This document shows, one piece after another, positions 45,610 through 55,869 of a stretch of 64,000 nt of DNA; position 1 is the first letter of the stretch, and every line of letters begins with the position of its first letter. Both the position numbers and the translations under genes were made by a program. The DNA is from Bradyrhizobium macuxiense (GTDB taxonomy: Bacteria > Pseudomonadota > Alphaproteobacteria > Rhizobiales > Xanthobacteraceae): contig NZ_VITY01000010.1 in assembly GCF_007993935.1 (NCBI RefSeq), positions 291,824-355,823 of the forward strand, given 5' to 3'. The notes under the pieces are model-generated. The model made no database searches and was not told the DNA's origin. It was given only the letters and a program-made list of their open reading frames with translations.

Positions 45610-46371
45610 CTAGTGAAGCGAGGTGAATGCGGCGCCGAGCATCGGGCCCGGCTTGTCGCGATTGCCGTCCTGGACGTACACCGCCGCGGCATCGACGCCA
45701 TCGCGCGTGATGTTCTCGAGCGGCACGGTCCAGCTGCCGGACGAGCCGTTCCAGTCACCAACCTTCAGCAGATTGCGCACCACGTTGTGGTAGGTGATCT
45801 CGTGGCCACGGTTCTCGCCGCGCGAGATCGAGATCGGCACCGACTTCGAGATCGAGCAGATCCAGACTTCGCCGCGCGACACCGCGGGCGACTTCGACGC
45901 CGCAACCGACACGTTGATCTGCTTGCCGGTCAGCGTCATCGTCACCGGCACCGACATCACGGTGCCGCTCTTCTCGGTGCTCTTGATGGCGTCCTCGATG
46001 CTGGCGCGATCGCTGCCGATCACATGCGCGGAGCCGTTGATCACGGCCTGCGGCGTGTAGACGTCGCGATCGCCGCGCATGTGCGAATAGGCTTTCTGGC
46101 GTGCGCTGAAACGGGAATCGGCCAGCGTGTCCTTCCAGCCGAGATAGTCCCAATAGTCGATCGGCATGCTGAGCGCGATGACGTTGGGGTCCTTCGCGAG
46201 ATCACCGATGATCTTGTCCGCGGGCGGACAGGACGAGCATCCCTGCGAGGTGAAGAGTTCGACGACTGCACGCGGATCGGCGTGAGCGGGGCGGATGATC
46301 GCGACGATCGCGCAGATACCAAGCGCGCTGGACCATCGCGAAATCGAATTATAGGCCATCATCGCTGTCAT
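45610..46371 (-). CDS. DUF1223 exported thioredoxin-fold protein
   Basis: 253-aa protein with a signal peptide (ALGICAIVAIIRPAHA, cleaved near residue 31) and a thioredoxin-like domain starting VVELFTSQGCSSCPPADKI with a CxxC motif. PIDYWDYLGWKDTLAD and DVYTPQAVINGSAHVIGSD are typical of DUF1223. Function is unknown; the CxxC suggests periplasmic redox work. The start may be 46371 or the ATG four codons later. The same gene commonly neighbours acnA and ccm genes in Rhizobiales, as here. Confidence 0.88.
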   Translation of the reverse strand: MTAMMAYNSISRWSSALGICAIVAIIRPAHADPRAVVELFTSQGCSSCPPADKIIGDLAKDPNVIALSMPIDYWDYLGWKDTLADSRFSARQKAYSHMRGDRDVYTPQAVINGSAHVIGSDRASIEDAIKSTEKSGTVMSVPVTMTLTGKQINVSVAASKSPAVSRGEVWICSISKSVPISISRGENRGHEITYHNVVRNLLKVGDWNGSSGSWTVPLENITRDGVDAAAVYVQDGNRDKPGPMLGAAFTSLH

Positions 46372-46454
46372 ACTGCGAACCAGTCGTGATGATTTCCATC
46401 CGTAATTGTACGGAGCATGAAGTCTGTCCCTGAACTTGCGTGCCCCAAAACGCG

Positions 46455-46490
46455 AGAAAGCGGCCTTGTCATAGGCCGCCTTCTTTTTAG
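46455..46490 (+). terminator. Terminator hairpin between acnA and DUF1223 genes
   Basis: GCGGCCT (46460-46466) pairs with AGGCCGC (46473-46479). On the plus strand CTTCTTTTT follows; on the minus strand TTTCTCGCGTTTT follows. It can end acnA transcription on the minus strand, although the better T-tract faces the plus strand, where no gene precedes it. Confidence 0.65.
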
Positions 46491-46535
46491 CCGCTACTCA
46501 CTAAGCAGTGAGGCACCGATCACAAATCCGCGTTA

Positions 46536-46584
46536 GAGCATGGTCCGGAAAAGTGTGAAGCGGTTTTCCGAATAGACCATGCTC
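46536..46584. repeat. Palindromic element downstream of acnA
   Basis: GAGCATGGTC (46536-46545) and GACCATGCTC (46575-46584) enclose CGGAAAAGTGTGAAGCGG-type sequence. It is the inverted orientation of the family seen at 26357 and 34330, and lies 13 bp beyond the acnA stop. Confidence 0.8.
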
Positions 46585-46596
46585 AAACAAGCGGCC

Positions 46597-49317
<2,721 letters not shown>

Positions 49318-49559
49318 GCGAGGAATCCCAATTCTCAGTTATACCCGGCAAGGGTAACTAAACACCGGCGAACGACACTGGCCAAGGGATGGCCCGGGGG
49401 GTGGGTTGCGGCCGCCGATTGTGTGTGCTGCATCAAGTTCCGGGCTTATAGAACCTTTCTAGAAGCACCGCCACACCGACAAGCGTGCGGCGGCATCGCG
49501 CGACCCAAAAATTCTCACGCGGTAGCGAAAGATTTCAGAGGGCTGTGACACAACGAACC

Positions 49560-50162
49560 ATGCGGCTCTCGGGACGAAATCTGAAATGCGTGCGCGGTGG
49601 ACGCGAGGTGTTTTCCGGCCTCGATCTGGCGGCCACGGAAGGTGAGGCACTGGCCGTCACCGGCCCCAACGGCGCGGGCAAGACCTCGCTGCTGCGCGTC
49701 CTCGCCGGGCTCCTGGTTCCAGCCGATGGGACCATCGCGCTCGAAGGCGGCGACGCCGAGCTCAGCCTGCCCGAGCAGGCCCATTATCTCGGCCATCGCG
49801 ACGCCTTGAAGCCGGCGCTGAGCGTCGCGGAAAATCTTTCCTTCTGGCGGGAATTCCTCGGCGGCAAGACCGAGGATGCCGGCCGATGCCTGGCCGCCGT
49901 GGGGCTCGACCATGCCGCACATCTGCCGGCGGCCTACCTCTCCGCGGGCCAGCGCCGCCGCCTCTCGATCGCGCGCCTGCTCTCGGTGCGCCGGCCGGTC
50001 TGGCTGCTGGACGAGCCGACATCGGCGCTCGATACGGCCGGACAGGCGCTGTTCGCCGCCCTGATGCGCGACCATCTCGCAAGCGGCGGCCTGATCGTCG
50101 CCGCGACCCATCTGCCGCTCGGCATCGATGCCCGCGACCTGCGGATGGGAGGCGCGGCATGA
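49560..50162 (+). CDS. ccmA: Heme exporter ATP-binding protein CcmA
   Basis: 200-aa ABC ATPase of the cytochrome c maturation system I. It has Walker A GPNGAGKTSLLR, signature LSAGQRRRLSIARLL, Walker B VWLLDEPTSALD and H-loop AATHL. With CcmB/C/D it releases holo-CcmE from CcmC. Start MRLSGRNLKC at 49560. Its TGA (50160-50162) overlaps an ATG at 50159 that once would have been the ccmB start; here that ATG opens a 92-codon ORF instead, and ccmB proper starts 275 bp further on. Confidence 0.95.
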   Translation: MRLSGRNLKCVRGGREVFSGLDLAATEGEALAVTGPNGAGKTSLLRVLAGLLVPADGTIALEGGDAELSLPEQAHYLGHRDALKPALSVAENLSFWREFLGGKTEDAGRCLAAVGLDHAAHLPAAYLSAGQRRRLSIARLLSVRRPVWLLDEPTSALDTAGQALFAALMRDHLASGGLIVAATHLPLGIDARDLRMGGAA

Positions 50163-50170
50163 GCGCGCTG
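50148..50170. repeat. 23-bp direct repeat, left copy (ccmA end)
   Basis: Exact 23-bp sequence, also present at 50423-50445. It contains GGAGG, a 6-nt spacer, ATGA and the codons for Ser-Ala-Leu. The left copy overlaps the ccmA stop, the right copy is the ccmB start. Together they bound a 252-bp segment. Confidence 0.95.
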
Positions 50171-50437
50171 ATCTATCTCTCGACGCTGCGCACAGGTCTC
50201 TCCGTCCCCTCCCCCCTTGCGGGGGAGGGTCAGGGAGAGGGGTGCCACACGACGGGCTCTGTTATATTTGAGCGCGAGGACAATGCACGGCCGAGATTGC
50301 AAGCGCGTCTTCCCAAGCATGCATCTCGCCCGGGGCCACCCCTCTCCCCGACCCTCCCCCGCAAGGGGGGAGGGAGCGCACCGGTTGTGCGGCAATATGT
50401 CGGCTCGAACGACAATCACCGTGGAGGCGCGGCATGA
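50159..50437 (+). CDS. 92-codon linker ORF created between ccmA and ccmB
   Basis: The frame opens with the ATG overlapping the ccmA stop (ATGA 50159-50162), has GGAGG 6 nt upstream, and closes with a TGA overlapping the ccmB ATG (ATGA 50434-50437). Its first four residues (MSAL) equal those of CcmB. The rest is translated repeat sequence (PSPLAGEGQGEG, PPLSPTLPRKGGG) of low complexity. It is probably not a functional protein, but translating it would carry ribosomes from ccmA to ccmB and keep the coupling that the insertion would otherwise break. Confidence 0.45.
   Translation: MSALIYLSTLRTGLSVPSPLAGEGQGEGCHTTGSVIFEREDNARPRLQARLPKHASRPGPPLSPTLPRKGGGSAPVVRQYVGSNDNHRGGAA
50206..50374. repeat. 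169-bp inverted-repeat element inserted between ccmA and ccmB
   Basis: The left arm begins CCCCTCCCCCCTTGCGGGGG and the right arm is its near-complement (50337-50374), each arm also folding on itself around TTGC/GCAA. The centre (50245-50336) is unrelated spacer. The arrangement resembles a short non-autonomous mobile element (MITE- or REP-like). It lies inside the segment bounded by the 23-bp direct repeats. Confidence 0.85.
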
Positions 50438-50445
50438 GCGCGCTG
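50423..50445. repeat. 23-bp direct repeat, right copy (ccmB start)
   Basis: Second exact copy of the 23-bp sequence at 50148-50170; it supplies the ribosome-binding site and start codon used by ccmB. Confidence 0.95.
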
Positions 50446-51102
50446 GCCGCATTGATCCGCCGCGACATCAAGATTGCTCTGCGCGTCGGCGGCGGCGCGC
50501 TGATCGGGGTGCTGTTCTTCCTTACCGTCACGGTGCTGATGCCGTTTGCGGTAGGTCCCGATCTGGCGCTGCTGTCACGGCTCGGCCCCGCCATCCTCTG
50601 GCTCGGCGCGCTGCTGGCGAGCCTATTGACCCTCGATCGCCTGTTCACGGCCGACCACGAGGACGGCTCGCTCGACCTGATCGTGATGAGCCGGACACCG
50701 CTGGAACTCGCCTGCGCGGCCAAGGCCCTGGCGCACTGGATCGCCGCCGGCCTGCCGCTGATCGTCGCGACCCCGGTGCTCGGCCTGTTGCTCAACCTCG
50801 ACGGCACGGCGACGCTTGCCGTTGCGGCCACGCTGCTGGCGGGAACACCGGCGCTGACCTTCACCGGCATGATCGGTGCGGCGCTGGCGGTGACCCTGCA
50901 TCGCGGCGGGTTGCTGCTGGCGGTGCTGGTGCTGCCGCTGTCGATCCCGGTGCTGATCTTCGGCGTCGCGGCCTCACAGGCGGCGATCTCGGGGCCGCTG
51001 CCGTTTGGAACACCGTTCTCGATCCTCTGCGCGCTGTCGCTTGCCAGCCTCGTGATCGGCCCGTTTGCGGCCGCCGCGAGCCTGCGGCACGGGCTGGACT
51101 GA
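50434..51102 (+). CDS. ccmB: Heme exporter membrane protein CcmB
   Basis: 222-aa membrane component of the CcmAB transporter, with six hydrophobic helices and the family motifs MPFAVGPDLALLSRLGPAIL, LTLDRLFTADHEDGSLDLI and PLSIPVLIFGVAA. It partners CcmA in the ATP-driven step that frees heme-loaded CcmE. ATG 50434 with GGAGG 6 nt upstream gives exactly the family N terminus (LIRRDIKIALRVGGG). The start region is the right-hand copy of the 23-bp duplication. Confidence 0.95.
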   Translation: MSALAALIRRDIKIALRVGGGALIGVLFFLTVTVLMPFAVGPDLALLSRLGPAILWLGALLASLLTLDRLFTADHEDGSLDLIVMSRTPLELACAAKALAHWIAAGLPLIVATPVLGLLLNLDGTATLAVAATLLAGTPALTFTGMIGAALAVTLHRGGLLLAVLVLPLSIPVLIFGVAASQAAISGPLPFGTPFSILCALSLASLVIGPFAAAASLRHGLD

Positions 51103-51166
51103 TCAAATCTCGCCGAGGGGAATTCGGCCAATTGCCTCGCTCCCAGCGGACGACTATCAGGGTGCC

Positions 51167-51952
51167 ATGAAGCTGACCGAGACGCTGACCGACCTTGCCA
51201 ACCCGACCAGGTTTCTGGCGCTGACCGCGCGCATCCTGCCGTGGCTCGCGGCCGCGACCGCGATCCTGCTCGCGATCGGGCTCTACCAGTCGGCAATGGC
51301 GCCCGACGACTACCAGCAGGGCGCCACGGTCAAGATCATGTTCATCCACGTGCCGAACGCGTGGCTGTCGATGTTCGTCTGGAGCGTCATGAGCGTGGCC
51401 GCGCTCGGCACGCTGGTGTGGCGGCACCCGCTCGCCGATGTCGCCGCGAAAGCCGCCGCGCCGATCGGCGCCGCCTTCACCTTCCTTGCGCTCGTCACCG
51501 GCTCGCTGTGGGGCCGGCCGATGTGGGGCACCTACTGGGAGTGGGATGCGCGGCTGACTTCGGTCTTGATCCTGTTCCTGATGTATCTCGGCCTGATGGC
51601 GCTGTGGCGCGCGGTCGAGGACCCTTCGCGCGCGGCACGGGCGGCGGCGGTGCTGACCCTGGTCGGTGCGATCAACATCCCGATCATCAAATTCTCGGTC
51701 GACTGGTGGAACACGCTGCATCAGCCGGCATCCGTGCTCCGGATGGGCGGATCGACGCTGGACAAGGCATTCCTGTGGCCGCTGCTGGTGATGGCGATCG
51801 CGTTCTCGCTGCTCTTCATCACCCTGCACCTCGCGGCAATGCGCAACGAGATCCTGCGCCGGCGCGTGCGCAGCCTGCAGATGATGCAGGCGAGTCGCGT
51901 CTCGTTCACGGGCGAGGCGAGCAGTGGTCCAAAAGAAATTGGAGCGGCGTGA
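51167..51952 (+). CDS. ccmC: Heme handling protein CcmC
   Basis: 261-aa protein that attaches heme to CcmE. The tryptophan-rich WWD domain is seen as GRPMWGTYWEWDARLTSVLI, with flanking periplasmic His in MFIHVPNAWLSM and WWNTLHQP; six hydrophobic helices are visible. Start MKLTETLTDLANP at 51167; the open frame upstream is not CcmC-like. It is 64 bp after ccmB and 2 bp before ccmD. Confidence 0.96.
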   Translation: MKLTETLTDLANPTRFLALTARILPWLAAATAILLAIGLYQSAMAPDDYQQGATVKIMFIHVPNAWLSMFVWSVMSVAALGTLVWRHPLADVAAKAAAPIGAAFTFLALVTGSLWGRPMWGTYWEWDARLTSVLILFLMYLGLMALWRAVEDPSRAARAAAVLTLVGAINIPIIKFSVDWWNTLHQPASVLRMGGSTLDKAFLWPLLVMAIAFSLLFITLHLAAMRNEILRRRVRSLQMMQASRVSFTGEASSGPKEIGAA

Positions 51953-51954
51953 CG

Positions 51955-52134
51955 ATGTCGCTTGGTCCCTACGCCTCCTTCATCGTGACGTCCTATGCGC
52001 TGGTCACAGCCGTCGTGCTGCTTCTGATCGTCTGGATCGTCGCCGACTATCGCCGCCAGCAGGCGCGCCTCAAGGAGATCGAGGCCAGCGGCGTCACGCG
52101 CCGCTCCGGCCGCAGCGCGGCGGATATTCGATGA
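51955..52134 (+). CDS. ccmD: Heme exporter accessory protein CcmD
   Basis: 59-aa single-pass protein (GPYASFIVTSYALVTAVVLLLIVWIVADYRRQQARL), one membrane helix at about 8-30 and a basic cytoplasmic tail, exactly the CcmD pattern. It stabilises the CcmABC-CcmE complex. It sits between ccmC (2-bp gap) and ccmG (4-bp ATGA overlap at 52131-52134). A GTG two codons upstream is a possible alternative start. Confidence 0.93.
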   Translation: MSLGPYASFIVTSYALVTAVVLLLIVWIVADYRRQQARLKEIEASGVTRRSGRSAADIR

Positions 52135-52724
52135 GCGAGCAGACAACCAACAGCCCGCCGCAAGCCCGCCGCCTGCTGGTGGTGCTGCCGCTGCTGATCT
52201 TCCTCGGCCTCGCCGGGCTGTTCCTGCTGCGGCTCTATGGCGGCGATCCCTCGCGCATTCCGTCGGCGCTGATCGGACGGCCGGCGCCGCAGACCGCCCT
52301 GCCCGCGCTCGACGGTCTCATGAAGGACGGCGCACCCGTTCCGGGTCTCGACCCCGCCGCGTTCAAGGGCAAGGTCAGCGTCGTCAACGTCTGGGCATCC
52401 TGGTGCGTGCCGTGCCATGACGAAGCGCCGTTGCTCACCGAGCTCAGCAAGGACAAGCGCTTCCAGATCATCGGCATCAACTACAAGGACTCGCCCGAGA
52501 ACGCGCGGCGCTTCCTCGGCCGCTACGGCAACCCGTTCGGCATTGTCGGCGTCGACGGCAACGGCCGCGCCTCGATCGAGTGGGGCGTCTACGGCGTGCC
52601 CGAGACCTTCCTGGTCGGGCGCGAAGGCAAGATCGTCTACAAGCTGGTCGGCCCGGTGACGCCTGAGAACGTCAACAGCGTGCTCAAGGCCGAGATCGAG
52701 AAGGCACTGCGCGCCGGACAGTAA
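52131..52724 (+). CDS. ccmG: Thiol:disulfide oxidoreductase CcmG/DsbE
   Basis: 197-aa membrane-anchored thioredoxin-like protein that reduces the apocytochrome c CXXCH cysteines. It has an anchor helix at about 14-35, then NVWASWCVPCHDEAPLL with the active-site Cys92/Cys95, the acidic GVDGNGRASIEWGVYGVPETFL loop and cis-Pro. Its ATG overlaps the ccmD stop. It is the last recognisable ccm gene in the cluster; ccmE, F and H are not in the window. Confidence 0.95.
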   Translation: MSEQTTNSPPQARRLLVVLPLLIFLGLAGLFLLRLYGGDPSRIPSALIGRPAPQTALPALDGLMKDGAPVPGLDPAAFKGKVSVVNVWASWCVPCHDEAPLLTELSKDKRFQIIGINYKDSPENARRFLGRYGNPFGIVGVDGNGRASIEWGVYGVPETFLVGREGKIVYKLVGPVTPENVNSVLKAEIEKALRAGQ

Positions 52725-52894
52725 GCGCACCGTCATTCAGCGGTGCCGTGAACCGCTGGTGAACGGCGAGCGAAAATGCCTGCGACAAAATACTTCGACA
52801 GGTTTATCTGCGGTTCATTTCACGGCCACGGCAACGCCACGAACGCAACCCCAACTCAGCAGCGTTGACATCAACGTTCCTCTGGAGGGGACAT

Positions 52895-53272
52895 ATGCGC
52901 AAGACCACGCTCGCTTCACTTCTCGCCACCGCGCTCACGCTCGGCATGCTGACGGCCACGCCGTCGATGGCCCAGAGCACTCAGCCGGCCACGCCCGCCA
53001 CCAAATCGGAAACCAGCAAGATGGCCCCCGCGCCGAAGGCTGTGGCACCCGACGCGAAGACGACGGGGATGGCGAAGGACGACCTGCTCGACATCAACAG
53101 CGCGAGCTCCGACCAGCTCGACGCGTTGCCTGGTGTCGGCAAGGCCTATTCGGCCGCGATCATCAAGGGCCGCCCCTACAAGGGCAAGGATGAACTGGTG
53201 CAGAAGAACATCCTGCCGCAGGCGACCTACGACAAGATCAAGGACAAGATCGTCGCCAAGCATAAGAGCTGA
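52895..53272 (+). CDS. Exported ComEA-like helix-hairpin-helix protein
   Basis: 125-aa protein with a cleavable signal (MRKTTLASLLATALTLG, cleavage near SMAQS), a Thr/Pro/Ala/Lys linker and one HhH domain of the ComEA type: LLDINSASSDQLDALPGVGKAYSAAIIKGRP followed by LVQKNILPQATYDKIKDKI. Such proteins bind DNA in the periplasm in competence systems; many alphaproteobacteria carry stand-alone versions with no known role. A strong GGAGGGG precedes ATG 52895. Confidence 0.88.
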   Translation: MRKTTLASLLATALTLGMLTATPSMAQSTQPATPATKSETSKMAPAPKAVAPDAKTTGMAKDDLLDINSASSDQLDALPGVGKAYSAAIIKGRPYKGKDELVQKNILPQATYDKIKDKIVAKHKS

Positions 53273-53286
53273 TGGTGACCGCCTTC

Positions 53287-53315
53287 ACCTCTCCCCGTTT
53301 CTCACGGGGAGAGGT
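53287..53315. repeat. Small hairpin after the HhH gene
   Basis: ACCTCTCCCCGT and ACGGGGAGAGGT form a perfect 12-bp stem around TTCTC. It lies 15 bp after the stop, without a T-run. It is adjacent to a second, larger palindrome. Confidence 0.8.
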
Positions 53316-53331
53316 CGAAGCTCTTGCCTCT

Positions 53332-53411
53332 CGTCATTGCGAGCGCAGCGAAGCAATCCATCGTTCCACATATGCCGCGCAATGGATTGCTTCGCTGCGC
53401 TCGCAATGACG
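53332..53411. repeat. 30-bp perfect inverted repeat element
   Basis: The arms 53332-53361 and 53382-53411 (starting CGTCATTGCGAGCGCAGCGA) are exact reverse complements over 30 bp, with a 20-nt centre. It is one of the dispersed palindromes, placed between the convergent HhH and yciB genes. Confidence 0.92.
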
Positions 53412-53428
53412 GCCAAAAAAGCGGCTAT

Positions 53429-54028
53429 TTACTTCCGCAGGTCGCCGGCGTCGGCCTCGCTGGTTTCCAGCGAGACCGGCTCCAGGTGATAGCGCTTGGT
53501 CAGCGGCATCTGGGCGATGGCGAAGATCATGGTCAGCGGCGTCACGCCGAACACCTTGAAGTTCACCCAGAAATCCGTGGTCTGGGTGCGCCAGACGATT
53601 TCGTTGAGGATGGCCATGCCGGCGAAGAACAGCGCCCAGCGCATGGTGAGGATGCGCCAGCCCTGCGGCGTCAGGTTGAACATCTGGTCGAACATCACGG
53701 CGATGAAGGAGCGCCCGAACAGCAGCCCGCCGCCGAGCACAGCCGCGAACAGGCCGTAGATGATGGTCGGCTTGACCTTGATGAAGGTCTCATCGTGCAG
53801 TACCAATGTCAGCGTGCCGAACACCAGCACAATCGCGCCGGTCACCAGCGCCATGATCGGCACGTGTTTCGTTACCACATAGGACGCGATCATCGCCGCG
53901 ACGATCGCCACCATGAACGCCGCCGTGGCGACGAACAGATGGTACTTGGCGTTCGCGATGAAGAACACGAGCAGCGGCCCGAGCTCGGTCGCAAGTTTGA
54001 ACAGCGGATGCGGCTGGGTCTTGTCCAT
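53429..54028 (-). CDS. yciB: Inner membrane-spanning protein YciB (septation protein A)
   Basis: 199-aa membrane protein with five hydrophobic helices. Family landmarks are LATELGPLLVFFIAN, KPTIIYGLFAAVLGGGLLFGRSF, GWRILTMRWALFFAGMAILNEIVWR and FWVNFKVFGVTPLTMIFAIAQMPL. It is needed for normal septation and envelope integrity in several proteobacteria. Start MDKTQPHPLFKL at 54028; a GTG seven codons upstream is less likely. It is 37 bp downstream of ftsY. Confidence 0.93.
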   Translation of the reverse strand: MDKTQPHPLFKLATELGPLLVFFIANAKYHLFVATAAFMVAIVAAMIASYVVTKHVPIMALVTGAIVLVFGTLTLVLHDETFIKVKPTIIYGLFAAVLGGGLLFGRSFIAVMFDQMFNLTPQGWRILTMRWALFFAGMAILNEIVWRTQTTDFWVNFKVFGVTPLTMIFAIAQMPLTKRYHLEPVSLETSEADAGDLRK

Positions 54029-54065
54029 TAATTCTCTGTGTTGGTTTGAGACATGATTTTCGAGG

Positions 54066-55013
54066 TCATGCCTCGATCCCGGCAATCGCCTTGGCAAAAT
54101 CCTTCGCCGTGAAGGGCGCGAGGTCCTCGACGCCTTCGCCGACGCCGATGAAATGCACCGGCAGTCTGTGCTTCTCCGACAGCGCGACAAGGATGCCGCC
54201 GCGCGCGGTGCCGTCAAGCTTGGTCATCACGAGGCCGGTGACACCCGCCGTACGATGAAATGCCTCGACCTGCGACAGCGCATTTTGTCCCACCGTAGCG
54301 TCGAGCACGAGCAGCACCGCGTGCGGCGCCGATGCATCGACCTTCTTGATGACACGCACGACCTTCTCGAGCTCGTTCATCAGCTCGGACTTGTTCTGCA
54401 GCCGGCCGGCGGTATCGATCAGCAGCACGTCGCGCTGCTGCTCCTTGGCCGCGGTCAGCGCGCTGAAGGCGAGGCTTGCCGAATCCGAGCCCTGGGCGCC
54501 GGCGATGACCGGCGATTTGGTGCGCTCGCCCCAGACCTTGAGCTGCTCGATCGCGGCGGCGCGGAAGGTGTCGCCGGCGGCCAGCATCACCTTGCGGCCC
54601 TCGGCGGCAAATTTGGCGGACAGTTTGCCGATCGTCGTGGTCTTGCCGGAGCCGTTGACGCCGACGACCAGGATGACGAACGGCTGCTTCGAGCCGTCGA
54701 TCTCGAGCGGCTTCGCCACCGGCGCCAGCACCTTCTCGACCTCGGTCGCAACGACGTCCTTGACCTCGTCGGCGGAGATCGCCTTGTCGTAGCGGCCCTT
54801 GCCGACCGCCTCCGCAATGCGGACCGCGACATCGGTGCCGAGATCGGCGCGCAGCAGCACATCCTCGATGTCGTCGAGCATGGCCGAATCGAGTTTGCGC
54901 TTGGTGACGAGGTCCGCGACCGCGGTCCCGATCGAACTCGAGGTCCGCTTCAGGCCGCCCTTCAGGCGCTGCCACCAGCTCTGTTTTGGAGTTCCTGCAG
55001 TGGTATCGTTCAT
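54066..55013 (-). CDS. ftsY: Signal recognition particle receptor FtsY
   Basis: 315-aa SRP receptor GTPase, compact NG-domain form without the long acidic A domain of enterics. The N domain begins near QRLKGGLKRTSSSIG. In the G domain VVGVNGSGKTTTIGKL, DTFRAAAIEQL, LIDTAGRLQNK, TKLDGTARGG and the C-terminal GVGEGVEDLAPF are intact. It receives ribosome-nascent chain complexes from Ffh, whose gene is at the right end of the window. It is 49 bp from the divergent pseudouridine synthase gene. Confidence 0.97.
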   Translation of the reverse strand: MNDTTAGTPKQSWWQRLKGGLKRTSSSIGTAVADLVTKRKLDSAMLDDIEDVLLRADLGTDVAVRIAEAVGKGRYDKAISADEVKDVVATEVEKVLAPVAKPLEIDGSKQPFVILVVGVNGSGKTTTIGKLSAKFAAEGRKVMLAAGDTFRAAAIEQLKVWGERTKSPVIAGAQGSDSASLAFSALTAAKEQQRDVLLIDTAGRLQNKSELMNELEKVVRVIKKVDASAPHAVLLVLDATVGQNALSQVEAFHRTAGVTGLVMTKLDGTARGGILVALSEKHRLPVHFIGVGEGVEDLAPFTAKDFAKAIAGIEA

Positions 55014-55062
55014 GGCGCGGACGTGTTAGCCGTTTCGGCTCACAAACGAAAGTCTCGACGAA

Positions 55063-55764
55063 TTGATCGATGTTCCCCAATTGACCGCGGAAGAAATCCT
55101 AGCGCGGGTGCTCCACCGTGACGGGTTGATGCTGGTCATCGACAAGCCGGCCGGCATGCCGGTGCATCGCGGCCCCAAGGGCGGGCCCAACCTGGAGGCC
55201 TCCTTCGACGCGTTGCGGTTCGGCCTGCCGCGGCCGCCGGTGCTGGCGCATCGGCTGGACAAGGACACCTCCGGCTGCCTCGTCCTGGGACGCCACCGCA
55301 AGGCGACCGCCTCGCTCGGGCTGCTGTTCAAGCACAGCAAGATCTCGAAGACCTATTGGACCGTCGTCGAGGGCGGCCCGGCCGAGGACGAGGGCACCAT
55401 CGACATGCCGCTCGGCCGGCTCAACGCCGAGCGCGGCTGGTGGCAGAAGCCGGACCCGGACGGGCAGAAGGCGATCACCAACTGGAAGGTGCTGGGACGC
55501 GGCGACGGCCTCGCCTGGCTGGCGATGGAGCCGGTCACCGGCCGCACCCATCAGCTGCGGGTGCATTCGGCGGCGACGGGCTGGCCGATCGTCGGCGACA
55601 ATATTTATGGCAACGGTCCGCGCTTCGGCGAGCCGACCTTGCATCTGCATTCCCGCGAAATCGGCATCCCGATTTCCCGCAACAAGGACCCGGTCCATGT
55701 GGTCGCGCCGGCGCCGGAGCATATGTGGCAGCGGCTCAGGGCCTGCGGCTGGACCGGCCAGTGA
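55063..55764 (+). CDS. RluA family RNA pseudouridine synthase
   Basis: 233-aa enzyme with the RluA-family catalytic motif HRLDKDTSGCLVL (Asp nucleophile), GMPVHRG, the KTYWTVVEG strand and VTGRTHQLRVHSAATGWPIVGD. The target uridine, rRNA or tRNA, is not readable. The N-terminal S4 domain found in RluC/RluD is absent. The start is a TTG at 55063 (IDVPQLTAEEIL); there is no in-frame ATG before the conserved core. Confidence 0.9.
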   Translation: MIDVPQLTAEEILARVLHRDGLMLVIDKPAGMPVHRGPKGGPNLEASFDALRFGLPRPPVLAHRLDKDTSGCLVLGRHRKATASLGLLFKHSKISKTYWTVVEGGPAEDEGTIDMPLGRLNAERGWWQKPDPDGQKAITNWKVLGRGDGLAWLAMEPVTGRTHQLRVHSAATGWPIVGDNIYGNGPRFGEPTLHLHSREIGIPISRNKDPVHVVAPAPEHMWQRLRACGWTGQ

Positions 55765-55869
55765 TCTCCGGGGTTTTACGGACCATTATCCTTTACGGAA
55801 CCTTCAGCCTCGTCCGGTAGTCCTGCAGGCGGCTTAGAAAAGCGCATCACGACGGGCTCAGGACGAGCA

